Shown here one piece after another: positions 1-5,669 of a stretch of 9,303 nucleotides of DNA (positions within the stretch are counted from its first letter, which is position 1; every line of letters starts with the position of its first letter). The position numbers were made by a program, and so were the translations under genes. The stretch comes from Sutterella sp. (GTDB lineage: Bacteria > Pseudomonadota > Gammaproteobacteria > Burkholderiales > Burkholderiaceae_F), in contig DYCH01000032.1 in the NCBI GenBank assembly GCA_019418235.1, forward strand, positions 5,241 through 14,543, given 5' to 3'. Under the pieces are notes generated by a model. It was not told the origin of the DNA, made no database searches, and saw only the letters and a program-made list of their open reading frames with translations.

Positions 1-126
1 GACTTTATCAAGGACTCTCACCATTGGTTGCTTTTGCACGGACGCTACTGCTGCAAAGCGATTAACCCTGATTGTCCCCACTGCCCGATTTCGGATTTGT
101 GTGAGTTTAAGAAAAAAACACAATGA
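1..126 (+). CDS. nth: Endonuclease III (Nth), C-terminal fragment, cut by the window edge
   Basis: Base-excision-repair DNA glycosylase/AP lyase acting on oxidised pyrimidines. Only the last 41 residues are present, read in frame 1 from the window start to a TGA at 124-126. The fragment has the family's HHWLLLHGRY stretch followed by the cysteine pattern C-x6-C-x2-C-x5-C (fragment residues 18, 25, 28 and 34; codons from about base 52 to 102). This is the endonuclease III [4Fe-4S] ligand spacing, and it ends in the usual short basic tail. One extra cysteine lies directly before the first ligand (residue 17). The catalytic helix-hairpin-helix and the Lys/Asp active-site residues lie upstream, outside the window. 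The gene converges on rimM and shares a bidirectional terminator with it. The identification is firm; MutY also carries such a cluster, but this sequence ends just after the cluster as Nth does, without MutY's C-terminal domain. Confidence 0.93.
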   Translation, partial: DFIKDSHHWLLLHGRYCCKAINPDCPHCPISDLCEFKKKTQ

Positions 127-128
127 TC

Positions 129-165
129 AAAAAACTGCATGACCCCGAAAAGGCATGCAGTTTTT
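129..165. terminator. Bidirectional intrinsic terminator between nth and rimM
   Basis: An 11-bp perfect stem, 131-141 (AAAACTGCATG) against 154-164 (CATGCAGTTTT), closes a 12-base loop. Six A's (129-134) lie on one side and five T's (161-165) on the other, so a U-run follows the hairpin on either strand. It sits 3 bases after the nth stop and 14 bases after the rimM stop, and so can end both convergent transcripts. Confidence 0.85.
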
Positions 166-178
166 CATTAGAGCCAGA

Positions 179-709
179 TTAAAGCCAGTCCAGCGACCAG
201 TCAACCGTGACGATACCGGCTTCTAAGTCCACTTCGTCAACATAGGCTTCAACGAAGGGAATAAGAATAGAGGCTCCATCCCCCTCAGGCTTAACGACCA
301 AAAGATCATGCGCACCGTTATCGGTCACCGTTTCCACGACACCTAACGTTTCGCCCTTGAGGTTCACCACCTTCATGCCCAAAATGTCGTGATCGTAGAA
401 ATCCCCTTCTTCCAATTCAGGCAAATCGTTACGGTCAATCAAAAGACTGCCCTTTAATGCCATGGCATCTTCGCGCGTAGGAATTTCATTGATGCGAACA
501 ACCAAATCCTTACCGTGTTCTTTCATTTCGGCCACGGTCAAAAGGCGAGGTTCAACACCAGCTACACGCGGATACGGCAAAAACCACCAGTTGGTCGTTT
601 CAAACAAAAAGTCACCATCACGCTTACCCGGAACAATACGCACCCAACCGCGGACACCATAGGCACCGGCCGTACGACCGACTTCAATTAAATCCATTTC
701 TTTTGACAT
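179..709 (-). CDS. rimM: Ribosome maturation factor RimM (16S rRNA processing protein)
   Basis: RimM binds ribosomal protein S19 and helps mature the head of the 30S subunit in the cytoplasm. With the start chosen here it is 176 residues, a normal length. The N-terminal RimM beta-barrel (about 6-93) opens with IEVGRTAGAYGVRGWVRI, matching the family's conserved start. A PRC-barrel-like domain follows (about 102-174), marked by GDFYDHDILGM (102-112) and ILIPFVEAYVDEVD (148-161). I chose the ATG at 709-707, preceded by AAGAG with a 5-base spacer. A longer reading from a TTG at 736 would add nine residues unlike the family and would begin at the edge of the inverted-repeat element. The gene lies 217 bp downstream of rpsP on the same strand. 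trmD and rplS do not follow; a terminator and convergent nth do. Confidence 0.95.
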   Translation of the reverse strand: MSKEMDLIEVGRTAGAYGVRGWVRIVPGKRDGDFLFETTNWWFLPYPRVAGVEPRLLTVAEMKEHGKDLVVRINEIPTREDAMALKGSLLIDRNDLPELEEGDFYDHDILGMKVVNLKGETLGVVETVTDNGAHDLLVVKPEGDGASILIPFVEAYVDEVDLEAGIVTVDWSLDWL

Positions 710-734
710 AACGACTCTTAAATCTTGAGGATAC

Positions 735-753
735 AAAAAAGGACAATTTCCTT
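735..753 (-). terminator. Weak terminator-like hairpin just upstream of rimM
   Basis: On the minus strand, AAGGA (753-749) and TCCTT (743-739) form a 5-bp stem with the loop AATTG, running into a short U-run. The 3' arm and U-run are the same bases that form the 3' arm of the 13-bp long-range pairing of the element, so the two structures are mutually exclusive. The stem is short and any termination would be partial. Confidence 0.3.
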
Positions 754-900
754 GATTCTAAACCACTTTACATCGTAGATACTGCAGTGAAAGGTCGGGG
801 TCTGAGTCCAAACGGTAGACACAATTTCCGATTGTTTAGTAACTCAAACGAGTACTCTCAACTGTCAATGTAAAGCGTGAACCTGAAAAATTGTCCTTTT
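737..900. repeat. 164-bp inverted-repeat element between rpsP and rimM (MITE-like or structured leader RNA)
   Basis: The ends are perfect 13-bp inverted repeats: AAAAGGACAATTT at 737-749 and its reverse complement at 888-900. Read inward from each end, identity continues at a lower level (about 17 of 22 positions). An 8-bp nested pair, CTTTACAT within 763-775 and ATGTAAAG within 866-877, would extend a long hairpin. A small internal hairpin has the arms ACAAT and ATTGT near 821-835. No open reading frame of note and no clear target-site duplication is visible. It could be a non-autonomous insertion-sequence remnant or a structured RNA in the rpsP-rimM transcript; the sequence alone does not decide. 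Confidence 0.6.
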
Positions 901-903
901 CGA

Positions 904-920
904 GCAAACGCTAGGTTTGC
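904..920. other. Small stem-loop immediately after rpsP
   Basis: GCAAAC (904-909) and GTTTGC (915-920) form a perfect 6-bp stem with a 5-base loop, 6 bases past the rpsP stop codon. On the minus strand it is followed by TCGAAAAGG, not a U-run, so it is not an intrinsic terminator. It could protect the rpsP 3' end or mark an RNA-processing site. Confidence 0.4.
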
Positions 921-926
921 TAATAA

Positions 927-1178
927 TTAGGCAGCAGCCTTCTTAGCTTGCTTAACCAAACGAGCAACCGTGTCGCTCATTTGTGCGCCAACGCCGATCC
1001 AGTGCGTGAGACGATCCTCAGCCATGTGGAACTTAACAGCTTGGCCAGAAGCCATCGGGTTGTAGTAGCCCAAACGTTCGATAAAACGACCGTCACGGGG
1101 GTTACGAGAGTCCGTAACAACGATATTGTAGAAAGGACGCTTCTTGGAACCGCCGCGAGCGAGACGAATAACAACCAT
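927..1178 (-). CDS. rpsP: 30S ribosomal protein S16
   Basis: Small-subunit ribosomal protein that binds 16S rRNA and is needed for 30S assembly. At 83 residues it has full family length. The protein opens with MVVIRLARGGSKKRPFYNIVVTDSR and continues with RDGRFIERLGYYNP, the S16 signature; the tail is lysine/alanine-rich. The ATG at 1178-1176 has a strong ribosome binding site, AGAGGT, six bases upstream. In most proteobacteria rpsP is followed closely by rimM, trmD and rplS. Here rimM is separated by an inverted-repeat element, and trmD and rplS are not seen. Regulatory sites visible upstream are a promoter, an inverted repeat over it, and a leader terminator hairpin, described separately. 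Confidence 0.98.
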   Translation of the reverse strand: MVVIRLARGGSKKRPFYNIVVTDSRNPRDGRFIERLGYYNPMASGQAVKFHMAEDRLTHWIGVGAQMSDTVARLVKQAKKAAA

Positions 1179-1222
1179 GTTTTACCTCTTGTGTCAAAAG
1201 TAAAAGCAGTAAACACTGCAAT

Positions 1223-1248
1223 AAAAAAACGAAACCCCGAAGGGCTTC
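1223..1248 (-). terminator. Intrinsic terminator hairpin in the rpsP leader (attenuator candidate)
   Basis: On the minus strand GAAGCCC-TTCG-GGGTTTC forms a 7-bp stem (one G-U pair) capped by a C(UUCG)G tetraloop, followed by one G and seven U's (1229-1223). This is a textbook intrinsic terminator. It lies about 10 bases after the predicted rpsP transcription start and 44 bases before the rpsP ATG. Only 44 bases separate it from the gene, and no convincing second promoter is seen there, so transcription of rpsP would have to read through it. The upstream antiporter gene already has its own terminator at 1358-1397. Confidence 0.7.
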
Positions 1249-1264
1249 AAGAAAAATTCGAGCT

Positions 1265-1294
1265 ATTTTACCGCAATCATTTCTTTTATGGCAA
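1265..1294 (-). promoter_or_regulatory. Sigma-70-type promoter candidate for rpsP-rimM
   Basis: On the minus strand, TTGCCA (1294-1289) as -35 and TAAAAT (1270-1265) as -10 are separated by 18 bases, placing the start near 1258. The match to consensus is good. The position fits, being downstream of the antiporter terminator and upstream of rpsP. The transcript would enter the leader terminator hairpin almost at once. Confidence 0.55.
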
Positions 1295-1300
1295 ATGATT
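1275..1300. promoter_or_regulatory. Operator-like inverted repeat over the rpsP promoter
   Basis: A perfect 8-bp inverted repeat, AATCATTT (1275-1282) and AAATGATT (1293-1300), has a 10-base spacer and half-site centres 18 bases apart. It overlaps part of the -35 element and most of the promoter spacer. The geometry suits a dimeric DNA-binding protein, but I cannot name one. Confidence 0.4.
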
Positions 1301-1357
1301 TTCAAGGTTTTTCGGGCATTTAAGCAAATTTTTTTTCCATTTAAAAGCAACAAAATT

Positions 1358-1397
1358 AAAAAAAAGCTGCCGAGGTTGAATTCGACAGCTTTTTTTT
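1358..1397 (-). terminator. Intrinsic terminator of the NhaC-family gene
   Basis: On the minus strand AGCTG(U)CG pairs with CG(G)CAGCU (1390-1383 with 1372-1365). The one non-Watson-Crick position is a G-U wobble on this strand but a C/A mismatch on the other, so the hairpin is better formed in the minus-strand RNA. A run of seven U's follows the stem. It begins about 20 bases past the antiporter stop codon. Confidence 0.85.
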
Positions 1398-1413
1398 GCG
1401 TTTGACTTAACGA

Positions 1414-2949
1414 TTAAGCAGCAGCTTCTTTTTTGTTACTAAACCAGTGTAAGCCAACAATCATGGCAACCAAGGAGCCTAAGCAAGCAGCCAAAGAGAT
1501 CGTCAAGTTACCATGCGTAATACCGGCAGCGACGTAACCCACGAAGCTAGCGAAGGCCACCACCAAAGCGTAAGGTGCTTGGGTTGCAACGTGCTCGATG
1601 TGCGAGCACCCCGCCCCTGCCGACGACAGAATCGTCGTATCGGAAATCGGAGAGCAGTGGTCACCGAAGACGGAACCGGCCAACGTAGCAGCCAAGGACA
1701 CAACGACCAAGCTCGGATCCAAAGCTTGAGCGATCGGCACAACGATCGGAATCAAGATACCGAACGTACCCCAAGCCGTACCCGTAGAGAAGGACAAGAA
1801 AGCACCAATCACGAAGATAGCAGCCGGCAACCACAAGGCAGAGAAGCCACCGTTGGTCACCAAAGCTTGAACGAAGATCGGCGTTTGCAAGAGATCACGG
1901 CAGACGCCGGAAATCGTCCAAGCGAGCACCAAAATAATGTTGGCAGGCAACATCATCTTCATGCCTTCAACGGAACCGTCCATGAAGTCACGGAAGTTCA
2001 CAACACCACGCGGCACAAACATCAAGAAGGCAACGATCATGGCACCGAAAGAGGCCCAAACCAAAGCGCTCGAAGCAGAGCTGTTACCTAAAGAGGCAGC
2101 GAAGGAATGGTAAGCAGGATCTTCACCCCAGTAACCGCCACTGTACATCAAAGCCAAAACAGCAAAGACGATCAAAGCACCGATCGGCACGAACATGTCC
2201 CAAATCGTACCCTTTTCACTGGCCTTCACAGAGTGAGAGCTGGCCGTAGAGTCGCCCAAATCACCCTTCATGGCGCTTTCTTCAGCTTTACGCATGGGAC
2301 CGAAGTCCAAATTCGTCAAACAGAGGATGAACACCATAGCGATACAGCCGATAGCATAGAAGTTGTACGGAATGGTAGAGACGAAAGCCACGAAGTCACT
2401 TTCGAAAGCACCCGTAGACTTCAAACTCGAACCCACAGCTGCAGCCCAAGAAGAAACCGGAGCAATAATACAAACCGGTGCGGCCATGGAGTCGATGATG
2501 TAAGCCAACTTGGCACGAGCCACATTGTAGCGGTCCGTCACAGGACGCATCACGGTACCCACCGTCAAGCAGTTAAAGTAGTCATCAATGAAGATGAAGG
2601 CACCCAAACCGCCCGTAGCCAACAAGCTGGAACGACGATTCTTAATGCGCTTGGTGGCCCAGTTACCGTAAGCCACACTACCACCAGCCATGCTGATCGT
2701 GTAAACCAAGGCACCCAACATCGTGCAGAAAACCAAGATGTTGAAGTCCACTTTGGTGGCCATAAGATTAAACGTCGTTTCGACCGTACCCATCAAAATA
2801 TTGGGATGGTTCATGCCGACAGCATAAATTAAAGTACCGGAGACGATACCAATCAAAAGAGAAGAAATCACTTCCTTCGTCAATAATGCCAAGGTAATGG
2901 CAATAATCGGCGGCAAAATGGAAAGCCAACCGGCGTTAAACGGATCCAT
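1414..2949 (-). CDS. NhaC-family Na+/H+ antiporter
   Basis: A 511-residue inner-membrane protein of the NhaC ion-transporter family (two Na_H_antiporter-type halves). Many alternating hydrophobic segments are visible, with no signal peptide. Conserved stretches include FIDDYFNCLTVGTVMRPVTDR (120-140), AYIIDSMAAPVCIIAPVSSWAAAVG (149-173), STGTAWGTFG (388-397) and FGDHCSPISDTTI (428-440). Acidic residues within membrane-embedded motifs (D122, D123, D429) are plausible ion-binding positions. A hydrophilic cytoplasmic-type loop (about 216-248) divides the halves. Family members include Na+/H+ antiporters and the malate/Na+-lactate antiporter MleN, so the exchanged substrate is not fixed by sequence. 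The ATG at 2949 has AGGG nine bases upstream, a modest ribosome binding site. The gene appears to be a single unit with its own terminator and a promoter candidate near 3082-3111. Confidence 0.88.
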   Translation of the reverse strand: MDPFNAGWLSILPPIIAITLALLTKEVISSLLIGIVSGTLIYAVGMNHPNILMGTVETTFNLMATKVDFNILVFCTMLGALVYTISMAGGSVAYGNWATKRIKNRRSSLLATGGLGAFIFIDDYFNCLTVGTVMRPVTDRYNVARAKLAYIIDSMAAPVCIIAPVSSWAAAVGSSLKSTGAFESDFVAFVSTIPYNFYAIGCIAMVFILCLTNLDFGPMRKAEESAMKGDLGDSTASSHSVKASEKGTIWDMFVPIGALIVFAVLALMYSGGYWGEDPAYHSFAASLGNSSASSALVWASFGAMIVAFLMFVPRGVVNFRDFMDGSVEGMKMMLPANIILVLAWTISGVCRDLLQTPIFVQALVTNGGFSALWLPAAIFVIGAFLSFSTGTAWGTFGILIPIVVPIAQALDPSLVVVSLAATLAGSVFGDHCSPISDTTILSSAGAGCSHIEHVATQAPYALVVAFASFVGYVAAGITHGNLTISLAACLGSLVAMIVGLHWFSNKKEAAA

Positions 2950-3003
2950 CTGTGATAACCCTATGAAAAAAAGCCAATAAAGACCTAAATCAAAAAAAGT
3001 GGT

Positions 3004-3022
3004 TCATTGTAACAAACAATGA
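3004..3022. promoter_or_regulatory. Inverted repeat / leader hairpin upstream of the NhaC-family gene
   Basis: A perfect 7-bp inverted repeat, TCATTGT (3004-3010) and ACAATGA (3016-3022), has a 5-base loop. The stem can extend by two G-C pairs past a one-base bulge. It lies about 55 bases upstream of the antiporter start, inside the transcript predicted from the 3082-3111 promoter. It could be an operator or an RNA hairpin. No U-run follows on the minus strand. Confidence 0.35.
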
Positions 3023-3081
3023 CCTCTGTCTCAAAAGGTTAATTAAGTAAGTTGGACTATTAAAATCGGGTTTTAACAATT

Positions 3082-3111
3082 TTTATCGGAAAACACTCCA
3101 AATTTTGTAAA
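3082..3111 (-). promoter_or_regulatory. Promoter candidate for the NhaC-family gene
   Basis: On the minus strand TTTACA (3111-3106) and GATAAA (3087-3082) are separated by 18 bases in a very AT-rich intergenic stretch. Each hexamer differs from consensus, so this is a tentative call. Other AT-rich hexamers nearby could serve instead. Confidence 0.3.
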
Positions 3112-3140
3112 ACTCGCTTGGGGAAAATTTGGGCGAAAGG

Positions 3141-3175
3141 AAGGAGGGTGCTATGATTTTACGCTCGTAGCCCCC
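3141..3175. other. GC-rich stem-loop downstream of the autotransporter, with a five-codon mini-ORF on the + strand
   Basis: GGG-T-GCTA (3146-3153) can pair with TAGC-C-CCC (3168-3175), and on the + strand the stem continues by TGA/TCG pairing with a U-G wobble. It may define the autotransporter transcript's 3' end, but no U-run follows on the minus strand. On the + strand the same bases spell a strong ribosome-binding sequence AAGGAGG (3141-3147), a 5-base spacer, ATG at 3153 and a stop at 3168-3170, encoding MILRS. Confidence 0.3.
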
Positions 3176-3217
3176 CATTATCGATTTATTTCAATACGTT
3201 ACATTTTCCAAAACAAA

Positions 3218-5509
3218 TTAATCAAAAGTCCAACGAACATTGCCATTAACTTGCCAAGACTTGTGCAAGGCTCCTCCGAATTGCTTTTCAAAGTCAATGT
3301 GGAGGTAGCCTTTTTTGGTTAAAGCCACTTGAGCACTAATACCAGCATCGTACCAAGTTTGCTCATCGCCCCACGTCTTAATAACGACATTATCACCACT
3401 TGAGAGTCGAGCATCTTGACCATCGCTAAAATCATTTAAAGCATCCGCCCAAATTGAAATGCGATTACGTTGATGATTAGCATTGATCCATTCCTTGCCC
3501 ATTTGAACGCCTAACCGACCAACGTAAGAAGCTGCGTCATTAACCTTGACCTTCACACCATAAGGCGTCTCCCAATCAGCTCCCCCCACACGAGTCCATT
3601 GAATTTGTGCTTGAGGTTCGATGAAGTAACCTTTGTTACCAATTGAAAATGTTTGACCAACCTCTAAACCCATACCTGCCGTGCTCTGGCGGTAGCTAGC
3701 ATCAATCGAGTGACGTGCAGTGCGGGCCTGAATTTCATTTTCAAATTTGCCGTAGCGAGCCGTCAAATCAGCATAAAAGCCACTGTCGGTATACCAAGTG
3801 TTGTAAACCATAGCACCATAACCGTGCAGTTCATTTTTACCCCAAACCGGACGGAAATCCGCATTGCCATTTGTATACTCAACGGCTACACCGATGCGAT
3901 TGTTAGTAGTAAGTTGATAGTCCATACCGATTTGCACACCGCCCCACTTCATATCAAAGTCACTGTTACCGGTACGTTGGTAACGACCACGAGCCCAAAG
4001 ACCCGACTGACCATCTTGATAAGCCGTCTCACCCACGCGTTTAGATAAGCGATCCATATAAGTCGCAAAAGTCCAACTGGATTCGCCAGCTAAAGAAGCA
4101 GAGAAAACTGTGCGAGATTCTTTCTTGACAATACGGTCGATAATCCAGTTCGTACCGCCTTCGAAATCTGCTTCATTGAATGTTGGATCTTTCTCAAACT
4201 GAGTTGTCCCGTCACTTGCAATAATTTTGTCAATGCGATCGTTGTAGTCCTTGTTCCGAGGATCGTTAGGATCAAAATCTTCTGAAGAAATGTAAAGTTC
4301 ATAGTCGTACAACGTTTGATCGTACAAGTTCACTTTATCGACAAACGTCACATTGGCATCTTTCGCAACCGTGGCAAAACGTAACGTATTGTCAGGCGTA
4401 ATCTTCTCAAGATTTTCAATATTGTAGGGTTCAATGTAGTGAACTCCAGGCTTAGAAGATGATTCAATATAGACGATGTCACTCTTGGATTTGTCGTCAA
4501 TATTTAAATCTAAACGGAAAATCCCACCATTCCCCTTGAGGTCTCCAATGCGGATGTAATTGTGATCAACGTTATATTTCCCTTCATCCAAAATCTTATC
4601 CAGTCCGACTTCAATCATTTTTCGACGAATATTTTCCTCGGACAAATCAATAATTCCACCGTTTTGAAGAGTAATTTCTGAAAGTCTTTTAGGAATTGCA
4701 TAAAACTCATTATTTCTGTCTGAGGGTAAACCGAAATAACTGTATGTAGCACCATTCTCTACTGTTATGTCAAAAACGTCTCGATAAACTTCATTTCCCG
4801 CTTTCTTTAGCCAATCCTGTCCAAGCTCTCCAGAATTACGAACACTATTAGCACGAGTTAATTCATCCCCAAACCAATAAGAGTTTTCTCCTGACAAAGT
4901 CACTTCAACTGATGATGCTTTTGTAGCCCAACCTGATCTCATATCAATAGAACCAACTAACTGATTATTGGTTGAATTAATGACGACTGAGGCACCCTTT
5001 TTTGCAGAAATCAAGTCTGGTTGACTTCCTAAAGCCCAAAGCTTTGTTTGAGTCCCAGCCTGACCGATCAACATTTTACTGTTAGAGCCTGAGGCATAAA
5101 GCATGTTGACGCCAATGGTCTCTAAATCAATATTCGGACTTTGCTCAATAACAGCATTTACATTACCGGACAACTCTAAAGTGGCGCTCTCTAACGTGCG
5201 AAAAGCGTAATTTCCCTCATCCCACCTTTTTTTGATTTCATCGGAAAATGAATAAAAACTAGTATCACCTTTGACTGTTAGGCTTGCCCCTTTGTACACA
5301 TCCACAGTGAATTGACTTTGAGCGACATACGGATGAACATCAATCTTTGCAGAGTCATAAACTTCTGATGTATTCTCTAAAACCTTGTGATAATTAACTC
5401 TATCAGTAGTACAACTTTCATCAATCACTAATACATTATTAGCATCCGCCACCATCGGCAAAGCAACAAACGAACTAAGAATGGCGTACGCAAGTACGGG
5501 CTTTTTCAT
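3218..5509 (-). CDS. Autotransporter (type Va) outer-membrane protein, passenger of unknown function
   Basis: A 763-residue secreted surface protein. A Sec signal peptide (MKK, hydrophobic core, predicted cleavage after ADA at 21-23) is followed by a passenger of about 24-465. The passenger is rich in short beta-strand-like, Asn/Ser/Gly-containing segments typical of beta-helix passengers. The stretch GDLKGNGGIFRLDLNIDDKS (322-341) resembles the conserved C-terminal end of pertactin-like passengers. An acidic Asp/Asn-rich stretch (about 409-452) precedes the linker helix (about 470-495). The C-terminal beta-barrel (about 500-763) shows GLWARGRYQR, GVQIGMDYQ, GYGAMVYNTW, FIEPQAQIQW and repeated amphipathic strands. 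No protease triad, RGD or other functional motif is recognised, and there is a single cysteine (C33). The protein ends WTFD, so an Asp follows the expected terminal aromatic residue. The ATG at 5509 has GGGAG six bases upstream. Codons in the passenger half are visibly AT-richer than in the barrel. Upstream is a G11 tract suggesting phase variation. The adhesin role is only inference. Confidence 0.9.
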   Translation of the reverse strand: MKKPVLAYAILSSFVALPMVADANNVLVIDESCTTDRVNYHKVLENTSEVYDSAKIDVHPYVAQSQFTVDVYKGASLTVKGDTSFYSFSDEIKKRWDEGNYAFRTLESATLELSGNVNAVIEQSPNIDLETIGVNMLYASGSNSKMLIGQAGTQTKLWALGSQPDLISAKKGASVVINSTNNQLVGSIDMRSGWATKASSVEVTLSGENSYWFGDELTRANSVRNSGELGQDWLKKAGNEVYRDVFDITVENGATYSYFGLPSDRNNEFYAIPKRLSEITLQNGGIIDLSEENIRRKMIEVGLDKILDEGKYNVDHNYIRIGDLKGNGGIFRLDLNIDDKSKSDIVYIESSSKPGVHYIEPYNIENLEKITPDNTLRFATVAKDANVTFVDKVNLYDQTLYDYELYISSEDFDPNDPRNKDYNDRIDKIIASDGTTQFEKDPTFNEADFEGGTNWIIDRIVKKESRTVFSASLAGESSWTFATYMDRLSKRVGETAYQDGQSGLWARGRYQRTGNSDFDMKWGGVQIGMDYQLTTNNRIGVAVEYTNGNADFRPVWGKNELHGYGAMVYNTWYTDSGFYADLTARYGKFENEIQARTARHSIDASYRQSTAGMGLEVGQTFSIGNKGYFIEPQAQIQWTRVGGADWETPYGVKVKVNDAASYVGRLGVQMGKEWINANHQRNRISIWADALNDFSDGQDARLSSGDNVVIKTWGDEQTWYDAGISAQVALTKKGYLHIDFEKQFGGALHKSWQVNGNVRWTFD

Positions 5510-5553
5510 GATTCACTCCCTTTGCTTTCAATAATTGAGTCAAATAATGAATC

Positions 5554-5586
5554 ATTTTGCCCCCCCCCCCAGAAGCACAAACTCAA
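5554..5586 (-). promoter_or_regulatory. Putative phase-variable promoter of the autotransporter, containing an 11-G tract
   Basis: The + strand has an uninterrupted run of 11 C at 5560-5570 (G11 on the coding strand), ending 50 bases before the autotransporter ATG. Directly downstream on the minus strand is the -10-like CAAAAT (5559-5554). Upstream are -35-like TTGTGC (5580-5575), giving a 15-base spacer, or TTGAGT (5586-5581), giving 21. Both spacings are off the usual 17, so gain or loss of G's by strand slippage would tune promoter strength. The tract itself is plain in the sequence; which hexamers are used is a guess. Confidence 0.6.
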
Positions 5587-5615
5587 GATGGGAATTTCAC
5601 CTAAGTAATTTAGAT

Positions 5616-5647
5616 AAAAAAAGAGCACCCAATTTTTTGAGTGCCCC
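5616..5647 (-). terminator. Intrinsic terminator of the uvrC-pgsA transcript
   Basis: On the minus strand GGCACTCAA and TTGGGTGCT form a stem of about 9-10 bp (G-U pairs included) around a short A-rich loop, followed by seven U's (5622-5616). It begins about 23 bases after the pgsA stop and separates pgsA from the autotransporter promoter region. Confidence 0.88.
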
Positions 5648-5669
5648 TTTGATTAAATGATTTTTAGTC

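Noticed and set aside
710..736. A longer rimM reading from a TTG codon at 736
   Set aside because: It adds nine residues without family resemblance and starts at the edge of the inverted-repeat element. The ATG at 709 has a ribosome binding site and gives the normal RimM N terminus.
863..868. A perfect TTGACA on the minus strand within the inverted-repeat element, as a rimM promoter
   Set aside because: No acceptable -10 hexamer lies 16-19 bases downstream, so I did not call a promoter.
948..1298. A 116-codon open frame on the + strand across rpsP
   Set aside because: It is antisense to a certain ribosomal protein gene, resembles no family, and covers the rpsP promoter and leader terminator.
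1513..2832. Two long + strand open frames opposite the NhaC-family gene (1513-2091 and 2107-2832)
   Set aside because: Their translations are rich in His, Arg, Gln and Thr, typical of an antisense shadow of a membrane-protein gene, and the sense frame is clearly coding.
3146..3175. Intrinsic terminator for the autotransporter
   Set aside because: The stem has a mismatch and no U-run follows on the minus strand, so I recorded it only as a stem-loop.
5616..5669. tRNA genes after pgsA, as in E. coli
   Set aside because: No cloverleaf or T-loop-like sequence is present; only a terminator follows.
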